Assembly: GCA_022614965.1 (NCBI GenBank)
Contig: JAKEHO010000071.1
Coordinates: forward strand, 83,804-123,866
Source of the DNA: Gammaproteobacteria bacterium
GTDB lineage: Bacteria; Pseudomonadota; Gammaproteobacteria; JAKEHO01
Direction: 5' to 3'
Length of the DNA stretch: 40,063 nt
Positions 9,596 through 18,417 of the stretch are shown piece by piece. Under the pieces are notes generated by a model. That model did no database searches. It was not told the DNA's origin and saw nothing but the letters and a program-made list of their open reading frames with translations. Position 1 is the first letter of the stretch. Each line of letters starts with the position of its first letter. The position numbers and the translations under genes were made by a program.

Positions 9596-10275
9596 TTGGC
9601 GGCCGCAACAGTTACCTCACACGCCTCAGGATGTGTAAGGGGACGGCTTGCGGGGCTATTTGTCTCCCTCGTGCGCGTGCGGGGAGGGGGGCAGGACGCG
9701 CGTATAGGGGCCTTGCCATAGGCCCTCGCCTGGATGATGCACCCTTATAATAGAAGTGGCTTGTTAATTGGCGTTGTAGACAAGCAGCGGCGCGCCTTGC
9801 CCCAGGGGCGCGGATGCCTTAAGGGAGGGTCTCCCGTTGGGGCTCGCCCGGTTCCTCGCCGATTTGAGTTTGTGGTTCGCCCGCTCATGCGAACCCTCTA
9901 CTGTACCGGTGCTGGGGCCTTGAGCGACGCCGATTTATCACTTAATGTAATAAACACGGATCTCTTTCTAATTTATTGTTTGTAAATGTATCAGTGTTAA
10001 ATGTTAAACAAAGACGCGAGCCGCGAGGCAATGGGATCAGGAGTCCGTCATTGGCCGATCGTGCGAGGGAGCTGGTCTGAATCAGTTACAAGTCGATGTG
10101 GCCTTGCGGTGCTCCGTATCGAGAGCTCGGATCGCAGGGAATTGGGTCGATATTATCTACGCCGCGCTTAGGTTCGTTGGCCCGAGGCCCGCTGGTGTTC
10201 ACCCAGCCGTGGATTGACCTTATACTCATGTATAATATGAAACATCTATTATAAGTACTTGTATTACAGCAATAA
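9596..10275. other. 680-base stretch with no recognisable gene
   Basis: No open frame here resembles a known protein on either strand, and I recognise no tRNA or structured RNA. The left half is GC-rich with short inverted repeats, for example GGGCCT...AGGCCC around 9710-9726. It turns AT-rich from about 9940 to 10015 and again at 10210-10270. A short plus-strand frame at 9734-9985 (83 codons) and a minus frame at 10086-10298 look like chance. Part of it is presumably the control region of the Mut7-C gene; the rest may be decayed sequence. Confidence 0.5.
10231..10236 (+). promoter_or_regulatory. Possible -10 element upstream of the Mut7-C gene
   Basis: A perfect TATAAT lies 40 bases before the GTG start in an AT-rich patch. 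The nearest TTGACC (10214-10219) is only 11 bases away, too close to serve as its -35 box. An alternative pair is TTCACC (10198-10203) with TATACT (10221-10226) at 17-base spacing. One of these probably drives the Mut7-C/creatininase pair, but the exact promoter is uncertain. Confidence 0.35.
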
Positions 10276-11055
10276 GTGGCTTTGCTAGCGATGCCCAACG
10301 CGGAATTCCGCTTCTATGAGGAACTGAACGACTTTCTCCCCCCTGAACGGAGGAAGTGCCGGCTCCTCTATCGCGCGGCGGATCGCGCCAGCGTCAAGCA
10401 CGCCATCGAGGCGCTCGGTGTGCCGCACACGGAGGTAGAACTAATCCTCGCCAACGGTGAGTCGGTGGACTTCGCTTACACCGTCAAGGAGGGCGATGTG
10501 ATTAGCGTCTACCCGCAATTTGAGTCGCTCGACATCACACCGGTTCTTAGGGTTAGGGAGAGAAGCCTGCGCGAGCCGCGATTTATTGCCGATTCACATC
10601 TTGGGGCACTGGCGAAGAAGCTGCGTATGCTCGGGTTTGATACGCGGTATCAAAACAACTACACCGATAGTGAAATGGCTCGGATTTCGGCAGCGGAGCG
10701 AAGAGTCGTTTTAACGCGGGATCGCGACCTGCTGATGCAGCGGGTGATTACACACGGATGCTATATTCGGGCCCTCGACTCTCGCCAACAATTAGCACAA
10801 GTGCTGTCCCGGCTTGATCTCTACGGATCGATTGCGCCGTTTACCCGTTGCATGTGTTGTAATGCCATGCTCGCACCAGTGCAAAAAGACGCCGTCCTCC
10901 ATCGATTGCCACCGAAAACTGCCCAATACTATGAGCGTTATTGGATCTGCGCGGGTTGCGAGAGGGTATATTGGGAGGGCTCACATTATCGGCGTATGCA
11001 ACAGCTGATCGGGGACCTTGGAAATAATGGGACCGCCGGGAACCCAGAAGACTAA
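10276..11055 (+). CDS. Mut7-C RNase-like protein with N-terminal ubiquitin-like domain
   Basis: This 259-residue cytosolic protein starts at a GTG (10276); an ATG five codons later (10291) is equally possible. Residues about 8-90 form a ThiS/ubiquitin-like fold (AEFRFYEELNDFLP, then ELILANGES and KEGDVISVYP). Residues about 100-250 match the Mut7-C domain: FIADSHLGALAKKLRMLGFDT, TRDRDLL, and a Cys-rich zinc-ribbon-like part (CMCCNAM and CAGCERVYW). The domain is related to PIN-type nucleases and keeps the acidic residues of that fold (the Asp in ADSHL and in TRDRDLL), so RNase activity is plausible but unproven. Its 3' end overlaps the creatininase-family gene by about 29 bases, suggesting coupled translation. 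Confidence 0.88.
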   Translation: MALLAMPNAEFRFYEELNDFLPPERRKCRLLYRAADRASVKHAIEALGVPHTEVELILANGESVDFAYTVKEGDVISVYPQFESLDITPVLRVRERSLREPRFIADSHLGALAKKLRMLGFDTRYQNNYTDSEMARISAAERRVVLTRDRDLLMQRVITHGCYIRALDSRQQLAQVLSRLDLYGSIAPFTRCMCCNAMLAPVQKDAVLHRLPPKTAQYYERYWICAGCERVYWEGSHYRRMQQLIGDLGNNGTAGNPED

Positions 11056-11785
11056 GCGAGGCATCTGCGTTGAAAAAGTCACTTGGCCCATGGTCCAGGC
11101 GCACCTGGATGCTGGGGCGACCGCGGTGTTACCTGTTGGTGCCGCCTGCAAGGGGCACGGGTGGCATCTCCCGATGAACACCGACCGCCTGCAGGCGGAA
11201 TGGTTTGCACAAGAGCTGACCAAGGGTGCCCATGTGGTTGTCTGGCCAGCGGTGGGTTACGGGCATTACCCTGCATTTATTGACTACCCCGGCACTTGCA
11301 GCGTCTCGAGTGACGCCTTCGAGGTCACCATTTACGATATTTTGACAGGAATTTTGCGCTCCGGGGCCCGGACGACCCTTATACTGAATACCGGCATCAG
11401 TACGATACGACCGTTGCAAGCCGCCATCCGGCGAGCCGGCTCGGGCCGAGGCATCACCCTTGTCACTATTTACGATACACCCCGCTACCGCGAGGCGGCT
11501 TCTCGCCTGACCGAGCAAGTGCGCGGGGGCCATGCGGACGAAATGGAAACCTCGATCATGCTGGCGATTGCACCGAACGTGGTACGCATGGATAAGGCCG
11601 TTGCCTGCATGCCGCAGATGCGGAGTGGACCGTTTAACCGCACGGAGGCGGGATCGCCAAATTATTCACCCAGTGGGGTCTACGGCGATCCAAAACTTGC
11701 GACAAGGGAGAAGGGCGAGGTCCTTGTAAAGGCGATACTTCTCGACCTGATGGACGCCTTAGGCGGATCCGAACGCTTAGCGTAG
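11027..11785 (+). CDS. Creatininase-family protein, divergent subgroup
   Basis: This is a 252-residue protein from the ATG at 11027; a TTG at 11018 would add three residues. The fold is recognisable from LPVGAACKGHGWHLPMNTD near residues 37-55 and the PAVGYGHYPAFIDYPGT stretch. Classical creatininases have an E-x-H pair in the first motif and an NGHGGN/NGHGEN motif later. Here the first reads K-G-H and the second LNTGIST, so several metal ligands are absent. This LNTG-I/V-ST version recurs, from memory, in an uncharacterised subgroup. It is probably an amidohydrolase-like protein of unknown substrate and should not be called creatininase. It is co-transcribed with the Mut7-C gene. Confidence 0.82.
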   Translation: MGPPGTQKTKRGICVEKVTWPMVQAHLDAGATAVLPVGAACKGHGWHLPMNTDRLQAEWFAQELTKGAHVVVWPAVGYGHYPAFIDYPGTCSVSSDAFEVTIYDILTGILRSGARTTLILNTGISTIRPLQAAIRRAGSGRGITLVTIYDTPRYREAASRLTEQVRGGHADEMETSIMLAIAPNVVRMDKAVACMPQMRSGPFNRTEAGSPNYSPSGVYGDPKLATREKGEVLVKAILLDLMDALGGSERLA

Positions 11786-12147
11786 AGGAAAGCGCACCCT
11801 GCCGGCTGGTGCGCAGCCGTATCATTTGATGTGAAAGGCCCGGCGATTCAGTGGGCATTGTCAGCGTTAGGGGGCCTGAGGGACTTTAATTTGCGGCCTC
11901 CGGCCGCCCACTTAGGGGATTTGCTAAAGGGCGTGTGGAGGCAGGTGAGGCCCTCTTCCTGCGCTACGGCTTAGGAATTTTGAAACCTCGATGTCGATTA
12001 CGGATCTCGTGCCTCGCTTGGGCCACCCATTTCGCGAAATGAAGCGCTATGGTGCGGGTATGGCGGGCGCGGCTATCGAAGCGGCACCTTAGTTAACGGG
12101 ATGTCATGCGCCATTAAAACAGAGGAAGAGGCCAGCCAAGCTCAATC
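11786..12147. other. Gene-free interval with two small hairpins
   Basis: This 362-base interval separates the creatininase-family gene and endonuclease V. A perfect 7-bp stem with a 9-base loop (GCGCACC 11792-11798, GGTGCGC 11808-11814) begins seven bases after the creatininase stop but lacks a T-tract. A second stem, GCGGCC 11893-11898 with GGCCGC 11902-11907, has a three-base loop. A 33-codon frame at 11991-12092 is unsupported. I recognise nothing else. Confidence 0.4.
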
Positions 12148-12843
12148 GTGGCTCTGCGTGTGACCGTGAAGATATCTGCACACCACAGTTGGAATGTTAC
12201 ACCGGCTGAGGCAAAGGCCATCCAGGATACGCTGCGAGGCGAGGTCATCACGGAAGACAGGCTGGGTCCCGTGCAGTTTGTGGGAGGCGTGGACGTGGCG
12301 TTTGAAGCAAATGGGCGCATTACACGGGCGGCGGTTGCCGTACTCACCTACCCAGCGCTTGAATTGCACGAATATGTCGCGACCCGCCAACCTACGTGCT
12401 TCCCCTATGTCCCCGGCTTGCTCTCGTTTCGCGAGATCCCAGCGGTGCTTGAGGCCCTTCAAAGGCTAAAGCAGTTACCGACGCTGATCCTCTGCGATGG
12501 CCAGGGATATGCCCATCCCCGTCGCTTTGGACTGGCCTGCCACTTGGGGGTGCTTACCGGGATGATCAGTATTGGTGTGGCCAAGACCCGGTTGGTCGGT
12601 TGCCATGAACCCGTGTCGGATGAACGGGGCGCGTGGCAGCCACTGCGTGACAAGGATGAAATCATCGGCGCGGTGCTGCGCACGCGTGCCGGGGTTAAAC
12701 CCGTCTATGTATCGATTGGCCATCGCGTGTGTCTTGAGACGGCCATTGCTTTGGTGATGGCCTGCACCAAAGGCTTCCGACTGCCGGAGACGACGCGTTG
12801 GGCGCATCGACTCGCTTCTGCGCGGCCAACGACGGTACCGTAA
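12148..12843 (+). CDS. nfi: Endonuclease V
   Basis: This 231-residue protein starts at a GTG; usual family length is about 220-230. It cuts DNA one phosphate 3' of deaminated bases, mainly hypoxanthine, in the alternative excision repair pathway. The catalytic acidic residues are visible: Asp49 in GGVDVAF, Glu96 in the [12 protein letters not shown] segment, Asp117 in [16 protein letters not shown], and a fourth probably within the C-terminal [11 protein letters not shown] segment. The PYVPG wedge motif that reads the damaged base is intact. It appears to be a single gene: the preceding 362 bases are empty and the next gene begins 151 bases later. Confidence 0.95.
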   Translation: MALRVTVKISAHHSWNVTPAEAKAIQDTLRGEVITEDRLGPVQFVGGVDVAFEANGRITRAAVAVLTYPALELHEYVATRQPTCFPYVPGLLSFREIPAVLEALQRLKQLPTLILCDGQGYAHPRRFGLACHLGVLTGMISIGVAKTRLVGCHEPVSDERGAWQPLRDKDEIIGAVLRTRAGVKPVYVSIGHRVCLETAIALVMACTKGFRLPETTRWAHRLASARPTTVP

Positions 12844-12994
12844 ATGCGCTCAATGTGGGCTCATCGGCTGCAACCAGGCCATCGGACGACGCAGGAGACA
12901 TGGCGGTCGCGGGTGCGCTATGCTTTTGCATGAGGTCGCAACGAGACCACGAATAGGTGCTGGTTCGTTCCAAGCAGTGTCGAGGGAGGCTGCA

Positions 12995-13609
12995 GTGACG
13001 CAAAAGCCCGGGTTAAATGCGCGATGCATCGGGTATCGCCCTCGGGCAGTCTCGTTTATTCTGAGTGTCGCAAGCTTTGTGTTCATTGGATCACACAGCG
13101 TACATGCAGATACTCGAGGAGGGGGTGGTCAGATGGGTCTTACGCTTACGTCGTCGGCATTCAGTCAAAATGGGACAATCCCATCCCAGTACACCTGCGA
13201 CGGGAAGGACATCTCACCCGCGCTGTCATGGTCCGATGTGCCGGACGGGACGGAGAGTTTGGTGTTGATTATCGATGATCCGGACGCGCCGGACCCGGCT
13301 GCCCCGAAAATCACGTGGGTGCATTGGGTGTTGTACAACATCCCGCCATCCGTGTCCGGGTTGCCAGAAGCCGCGTCGTCGAAGGATCTGCCGGGCGGAA
13401 CCCGACAGGGCTTGAATGACTGGAAGCGGACAGGCTATGGGGGTCCTTGTCCACCCATCGGCCGACATCGGTATTTTCACAAGCTTTATGCGCTCGATGT
13501 CATGCTCGGGAACCTGGGTACCCCAACGAAGGCAGCGCTCGAGGCGGCGATGGCGGGGCATGTTCTCGGCAAGGCAGAACTCATCGGGACGTATCAACGC
13601 GATCACTAG
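12995..13609 (+). CDS. Exported PEBP family (YbhB/YbcL-type) protein
   Basis: This is 204 residues from the GTG at 12995, chosen because GGAGG at 12985-12989 sits five bases upstream; an in-frame start at 12920 lacks this. Residues about 17-38 form a hydrophobic segment ending in SVHA, a plausible signal peptide with a long positive n-region, so the product is probably periplasmic. The rest matches the bacterial phosphatidylethanolamine-binding/Raf-kinase-inhibitor-like family: DDPDAPDP, WVHWVLYNIP, GLNDWKRTGYGGPCPP and HRYFHKLYALD. The family has a small ligand pocket; the physiological ligand in bacteria is not established. It is convergent with the membrane protein gene that follows. Confidence 0.92.
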   Translation: MTQKPGLNARCIGYRPRAVSFILSVASFVFIGSHSVHADTRGGGGQMGLTLTSSAFSQNGTIPSQYTCDGKDISPALSWSDVPDGTESLVLIIDDPDAPDPAAPKITWVHWVLYNIPPSVSGLPEAASSKDLPGGTRQGLNDWKRTGYGGPCPPIGRHRYFHKLYALDVMLGNLGTPTKAALEAAMAGHVLGKAELIGTYQRDH

Positions 13610-13717
13610 CGGCGCTTCGTGGTGCATCCCCTTGTGGGGGCTACTCTGTTCTGAGCGCGCAAGCTCCTCAGGTTAGGCGAACGCAGGCGACGGCGAGCCT
13701 CGAGGCCTTCCAACCGC

Positions 13718-14824
13718 CTAGTGCCCTTTCCCTGCCGCGCCTCGATACCCGAGACGCTCCACGAGATCGGCAACCACCAGGCATTCAAGTCCAAACGGCA
13801 AATACCCCAGGTAGCCCAACACCGGCATTTCAAAGATCTCGAAGCGGTGTGCGAAGGGTATGGAATAAATCCATTTTGCGTAGCTTACGTAATTAAACAT
13901 CTCCCAAAAGAACCCACAGAGGAGTGCCGCAATGGCGGGCAAATAGACGGGGCGCCAATCCCCCTCGGCCAATGCAGCAAAGGCCGTGTGCTCACCCTCG
14001 ATCACCTGAAGGGACATGATGAGAATAGACGGTGCAATCCAAATCAGGGGAAACAGGTAGTCTGGCCAGATGGCAAGCGCCATGAGGCCGAGGAAGGCCA
14101 GCATGATGGCTAGGAGCGCCACCTGCTTGGAAGGATGGATGGCGACGGGCCGCTTGTTGCGTAGCCCCGCCAATTGTGGAAACGACTTTAACCAGTCTAA
14201 CGTGCTGATGACTGCTGGCAAGACGGTCGAGAATGCCAGTGATGTGTGCAGTGTATATTCGCCTCGCCCGAAGTTTTCAATACCGATGTAATGCCAGTTT
14301 TGTGCGAAACGGTTTAAATATTCAAAATACCACCAAAACACGACACTGGTCGGAAACAACGACACTAAGTAGGCAGGTCGATGGGTGATAAGGCAAGCCG
14401 ACGTCCGGGAGTAGGTTAGTGCATTGACCAGTAGAACGTAGGAAAGCCAGAGCGGTGTGAAAGTGAACTGTTGTAGCGACTGGAACCAATGGAATCGGGT
14501 CCAGGCGAGCAGCCAGAAGATGGCGAGAAGGATGAGTGCGAGGCAACCCCACCATGGCAGTGATCGCTGCGAGCGCTCGGCTCTTAATGAGGACACTTCA
14601 GTAGGAACTGCGAGGAATACGAGGTAAGCAATGAGCAGCAGCGCGCAAAGCGAAAACGTAATGAAGAGAGGCCAGGAAAACGCCGCATGCGCGACATGGC
14701 GTGTTATCGGAGGCAACTCGAGATAGACGGCCAGAGGTTTGCCGGCGAGCAACGCGCCGAGAAGCGGCGCGCCAATCAATAGTGCGGAGACAAGAAGAAG
14801 TTTGGTGAAAAAGTTCCGCAGCAA
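13718..14824 (-). CDS. Multipass membrane protein of unknown function
   Basis: This 368-residue protein starts at a TTG (14822-14824); no good Shine-Dalgarno is visible, so the true start is uncertain. It has about nine or ten hydrophobic helices, the first at residues 7-29. The best-ordered region is C-terminal, with an aromatic- and acidic-rich stretch (FWEMFNYVSYAKWIYSIPF, then FEMPVLGYLGYLPFGLE) that looks like a functional site in the membrane. The FWE...N pattern slightly recalls lycopene cyclase/carotenoid-type membrane proteins, but I cannot make that assignment. It is flanked by the convergent PEBP gene and the divergent exported isoaspartate methyltransferase gene, so it has no operon partner. 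Confidence 0.75.
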   Translation of the reverse strand: MLRNFFTKLLLVSALLIGAPLLGALLAGKPLAVYLELPPITRHVAHAAFSWPLFITFSLCALLLIAYLVFLAVPTEVSSLRAERSQRSLPWWGCLALILLAIFWLLAWTRFHWFQSLQQFTFTPLWLSYVLLVNALTYSRTSACLITHRPAYLVSLFPTSVVFWWYFEYLNRFAQNWHYIGIENFGRGEYTLHTSLAFSTVLPAVISTLDWLKSFPQLAGLRNKRPVAIHPSKQVALLAIMLAFLGLMALAIWPDYLFPLIWIAPSILIMSLQVIEGEHTAFAALAEGDWRPVYLPAIAALLCGFFWEMFNYVSYAKWIYSIPFAHRFEIFEMPVLGYLGYLPFGLECLVVADLVERLGYRGAAGKGH

Positions 14825-15092
14825 TGGAAAGCGATCTGAATTAGCGCACTGCGCCGGGTAACGTTAGCCATCAGGCAAACGACTTCTAACACGCTTTAGG
14901 CATCGGACACAATGGAATATGCAGGTCGGTGCAGGGACCATAGGTGTGCTTTATGTGCGTTTTACGGCGATCCGCGTCTGAATGCATGAGCGTTTGCTGC
15001 GTGTTAACATGACTCGCGTGCGTTTCTGCAAAAACTGTCCAATGCGCAGGCGCACCACCCAGGCGCATAGCAAATTCGGTCTACGCGCGGTT

Positions 15093-15830
15093 ATGTTAAG
15101 GCCTGCGCTCATGATCGCTCGGGCGATTCTGACCTTGACCTTGACTCTGTCTACAATCTGTGCTGCGGACGATGACGCTGAGGCTCGAAAGACTATGGTC
15201 ATGGAGATCAGGGCCGGTGTAGGTGCGACCAGCTCAGAGATCGGCAAGGAAACCTTAAATAAGCAGGTCATGCACGCGATGGCAACCGTTCCCCGCCACG
15301 AATTTGTTCCCTCTCATTTGCGCGAATATGCCTACCTCAACAGGCCTTTGCCAATTGGTTACGGGCAGACCATATCTCAACCCTATATCGTCGCGCTGAT
15401 GACCGACATCGTGGATGTCAACAGCGATGATGTCGTTCTTGAGATTGGGACCGGTTCAGGATATCAAGCCGCAGTACTGGCTGAACTTGTGAAGCATGTT
15501 TATACGATTGAGATCATCAAGGATCTTGGTGCGCAAGCAAGCGACCGGCTGAAAAGGTTGGGTTATAACAAGGTCACAACGCGGATTGGTGACGGCTATT
15601 ACGGGTGGGAACAATACGCGCCGTTTGATGCCATCGTGGTCACCGCAGCGGCTGGGCAAATTCCCCCACCGCTTATTGAGCAGCTTAAGCTCGGTGGCAA
15701 GATGGTAATCCCGGTTGGTACAGGCTTTGCGACGCAGTATTTGGTGCTGGTCAAGAAAGATCCTGATGGAAAGGTCAGTACAAAAGAGCTATTACCCGTT
15801 CGTTTCGTCCCATTGACCGGCGGACATTAA
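15093..15830 (+). CDS. Exported protein-L-isoaspartate O-methyltransferase
   Basis: The SAM-dependent core is typical of [45 protein letters not shown] (motif I), and DAIVVTAAAGQIP. It methylates isoaspartyl residues to start their repair. Ahead of the core is a leader (MIARAILTLTLTLSTICA, then ADDD) that looks like a signal peptide cleaved after CA. Two starts are possible, ATG 15093 (245 residues) or ATG 15111 (239 residues, weak AAGG upstream). The frame is open back to 14982, but the extra residues are not family-like. Export would place repair in the periplasm, unlike the cytosolic paralogue at 30.3 kb. The spermidine-synthase-like membrane gene follows after 18 bases, probably in the same transcript. 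Confidence 0.9.
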   Translation: MLRPALMIARAILTLTLTLSTICAADDDAEARKTMVMEIRAGVGATSSEIGKETLNKQVMHAMATVPRHEFVPSHLREYAYLNRPLPIGYGQTISQPYIVALMTDIVDVNSDDVVLEIGTGSGYQAAVLAELVKHVYTIEIIKDLGAQASDRLKRLGYNKVTTRIGDGYYGWEQYAPFDAIVVTAAAGQIPPPLIEQLKLGGKMVIPVGTGFATQYLVLVKKDPDGKVSTKELLPVRFVPLTGGH

Positions 15831-15848
15831 CATCATGGACGCCCGATC

Positions 15849-18329
15849 TTGAGTAGAGAAGCAAGCGCTGGCCTTCCTGAGGCGCGACCTACAAACCCTA
15901 TTCTTATTTCCATCGGACTGATCTCGGCGGCCGTGCTGGCGTACGAGATCCTTCTCATGCGCCTCTTCTCAATCATTCAGTGGCACCATTTTGCCTACAT
16001 GATGATTAGCGTGGCGTTACTTGGTTTTGGTGCGAGCGGTACATTTCTGTCACTCACAATCCGGCGCTTGCTACGGGGTTTTCACCTTGTTTATTCAATC
16101 AATGGGCTTTGCTTTGCATTGTCTATGGTGGCGGGAGTGCTATTGGCGAAAGAAGTGCCATTTAATCCCCTTGAGATCTTGTGGGACTACGGTCAATGGA
16201 CACGACTACTCGAGATCTATTTGCTTCTCTGTCTGCCGTTTTTCTTTGCTGCAAACTGTATTGGTTTAGCGCTGTCCCATTTTACTGATTACATCCATCG
16301 TGTCTATGCAAGCGATTTGCTTGGGGCGGGCGGGGGTGCGTTGGGAATTATCTTGCTATTGTATGTTTTGTCCCCTATCAATGGATTGAAGTGTCTAGCT
16401 GTACTTGCAGTCGCCGCATCCGCGGTGTCATGGTTGAGGCTCAGAGGTCGACCTCAATGGCTAGTGGGGATGTTGGCTGTCATCGCCGTTCTTTTGCCCT
16501 TTGTCTTGCCGGGACAATGGATGGCGGTTATGCCGAATGACTACAAAGGATTGAGCCAAGCGCTACAGGTGATAGGCACGCACGTCATTGAACAACGATC
16601 GAGCCCCTTAGGGCTAATCACGCTGGTGGAAAGCCCAGTCATCCCATTCCGGCATGTTCCCGGATTGAGCCTCAACACCAAAACCGAGCCACCACCCCAA
16701 CTGGGCATCTTTACTGACGGAGATGCGTTGAGTGTGATCACACAATTTAATGGTGATAGGAGCCGATTGGCCTATTTAGACTACGTTCCTTCGGCATTGC
16801 CTTATCATCTGATTCACGAGCCACGTGTTTTAATTCTAGGTGCAGGCGGGGGCGCTGACGTCTTACAGGCCCTCTACCATGGAGCTCGCCAGATCGACGC
16901 TGTGGAGCTCAATCCGGACGTTATCGACCTCGTGCAGCAAGACTATGCCACATTCGCGGGTGGGATCTATAACCATGGCCCGATCCGAATTCACACTGCT
17001 GAAGCGCGAGGCTATGTTGCGAAGACCAACTATCAATTTGACTTGATCCAAGTTGCCCTGCTCGATGCGTTCAACGCCTCGGCCGCCGGCCTGTACGCGC
17101 TCAATGAGAGTTATCTGTACACTGTTGAGGCGATCCAGGCCTACCTGCAGCTCCTCAATTCCGAAGGGATGCTGGCGATCACTCGCTGGGTCAAACTTCC
17201 GCCGCGAGATGGAGCAAAGCTCTTTGCAACTGTGGTGACAGCACTGCGGCAAATGGGAGTTGATCACCCTGAGAACCAGATCATGTGGATCCGGGGCTGG
17301 CAGACCAGCACGTTGCTGGTCAAGAATGGCCTATTCAGCGCTAAAGACATTGGGATCATGCGCTCCTTCTGTGATACACGCTGGTTTGATGTAGCTTACT
17401 ATCCTGGAATGCACGTGGAAGAAGCTAATCAGCACAACATATTGGACCGAAATTATTTTTTTGAAGCAGCCTCGAATTTGTTGAGTACTGCAAGAAATAA
17501 ATTCATTCATGCTTACAAGTTTGATATTGCGCCTGCAACGGATGACAAACCATATTTCTTTAAATTTTTTAAATGGGCGAGTCTGCCTGAGCTCGTTGCA
17601 CTACGTGGGCGCGGTGGTCTATCAATGCTCGAGCTAGGTTATTTAGTATTGGTTGCGACGCTGGTTCAAGCATTGCTGGCAGGCCTTGTGTTGATATTAC
17701 TGCCACTTATCGTTGTGAAACGCTCCGGGATGATAAGCGACGGAGGATGGCAACAGAGTGGCCGTGTATCATTATATTTTTTTGCTGTGGGCTTAGCTTT
17801 TCTGTTTATCGAGATCGCATTTATTCAGAGATTCATTTTGTTCCTGAGCCATCCTTTGTATGCGATTTCGGTAGTGTTGACTGGCTTTCTGATCTTTGCG
17901 GGCCTAGGCAGCATGTTTGCAGGGAAGCACACACTTGATAGCAGCATAGCGGGTGTCCTATGGCCGATTGGCGGAATCGGGCTAGTCGCGTTAATTTATC
18001 TCATCGCGTTGCCAAATTTGTTTGTCTTGTTCATGCCGCTACCCGATGTGGCAAAGATCGCGATTGCGCTGCTATTGATCGCGCCGCTTGCGTTTTGTAT
18101 GGGGATGCCCTTTCCGATGGGCTTATCCCGTATCGCCATTGTCGCGCCAACAATGATCCCATGGGCGTGGGGTATTAACGGTTGCGCCTCCGTCATCAGT
18201 GCGGTGCTTGCAACGGTACTCGCGATCCAATATGGCTTCACTATGGTCATCGTTCTTGCGCTTTGCCTATATGGGATGGCGGCAATAAGCTATCCATGTG
18301 CCTTAGCCAGGAGAGGGCAGCCAGCGTGA
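15849..18329 (+). CDS. Membrane protein with embedded spermidine-synthase-like domain
   Basis: This 826-residue protein starts at a TTG (15849). It has about six or seven N-terminal helices (residues 18-220), a soluble Rossmann methyltransferase/spermidine-synthase-like domain (about 320-510), and five or six C-terminal helices (about 615-815). The nucleotide motif VLILGAGGGADVLQAL with VELNPDVIDLV is intact. Where aminopropyltransferases have VDSSDP, this protein reads VALLDA, so the first Asp is Ala; polyamine synthesis in the usual way is doubtful. The DDKPYFF motif before the last helices is typical of the 'fused MFS/spermidine synthase' group. It lies 18 bases after the exported methyltransferase gene. 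Its substrate is unknown. Confidence 0.85.
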   Translation: MSREASAGLPEARPTNPILISIGLISAAVLAYEILLMRLFSIIQWHHFAYMMISVALLGFGASGTFLSLTIRRLLRGFHLVYSINGLCFALSMVAGVLLAKEVPFNPLEILWDYGQWTRLLEIYLLLCLPFFFAANCIGLALSHFTDYIHRVYASDLLGAGGGALGIILLLYVLSPINGLKCLAVLAVAASAVSWLRLRGRPQWLVGMLAVIAVLLPFVLPGQWMAVMPNDYKGLSQALQVIGTHVIEQRSSPLGLITLVESPVIPFRHVPGLSLNTKTEPPPQLGIFTDGDALSVITQFNGDRSRLAYLDYVPSALPYHLIHEPRVLILGAGGGADVLQALYHGARQIDAVELNPDVIDLVQQDYATFAGGIYNHGPIRIHTAEARGYVAKTNYQFDLIQVALLDAFNASAAGLYALNESYLYTVEAIQAYLQLLNSEGMLAITRWVKLPPRDGAKLFATVVTALRQMGVDHPENQIMWIRGWQTSTLLVKNGLFSAKDIGIMRSFCDTRWFDVAYYPGMHVEEANQHNILDRNYFFEAASNLLSTARNKFIHAYKFDIAPATDDKPYFFKFFKWASLPELVALRGRGGLSMLELGYLVLVATLVQALLAGLVLILLPLIVVKRSGMISDGGWQQSGRVSLYFFAVGLAFLFIEIAFIQRFILFLSHPLYAISVVLTGFLIFAGLGSMFAGKHTLDSSIAGVLWPIGGIGLVALIYLIALPNLFVLFMPLPDVAKIAIALLLIAPLAFCMGMPFPMGLSRIAIVAPTMIPWAWGINGCASVISAVLATVLAIQYGFTMVIVLALCLYGMAAISYPCALARRGQPA

Positions 18330-18417
18330 GATGAGTTTGTTCGGATGTCCTGTTAAATGGCATATCAATAAATTAACTGGCTAACGTCGGATCTGACCAG
18401 AGACTGAGGATTTTGAG

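Noticed and set aside
9734..9985. Plus-strand frame of 83 codons
   Set aside because: No ribosome-binding site, no family resemblance, and the sequence composition shifts midway into an AT-rich non-coding patch.
11991..12092. 33-codon frame upstream of endonuclease V
   Set aside because: Too short to judge, no convincing ribosome-binding site, no recognisable motif.
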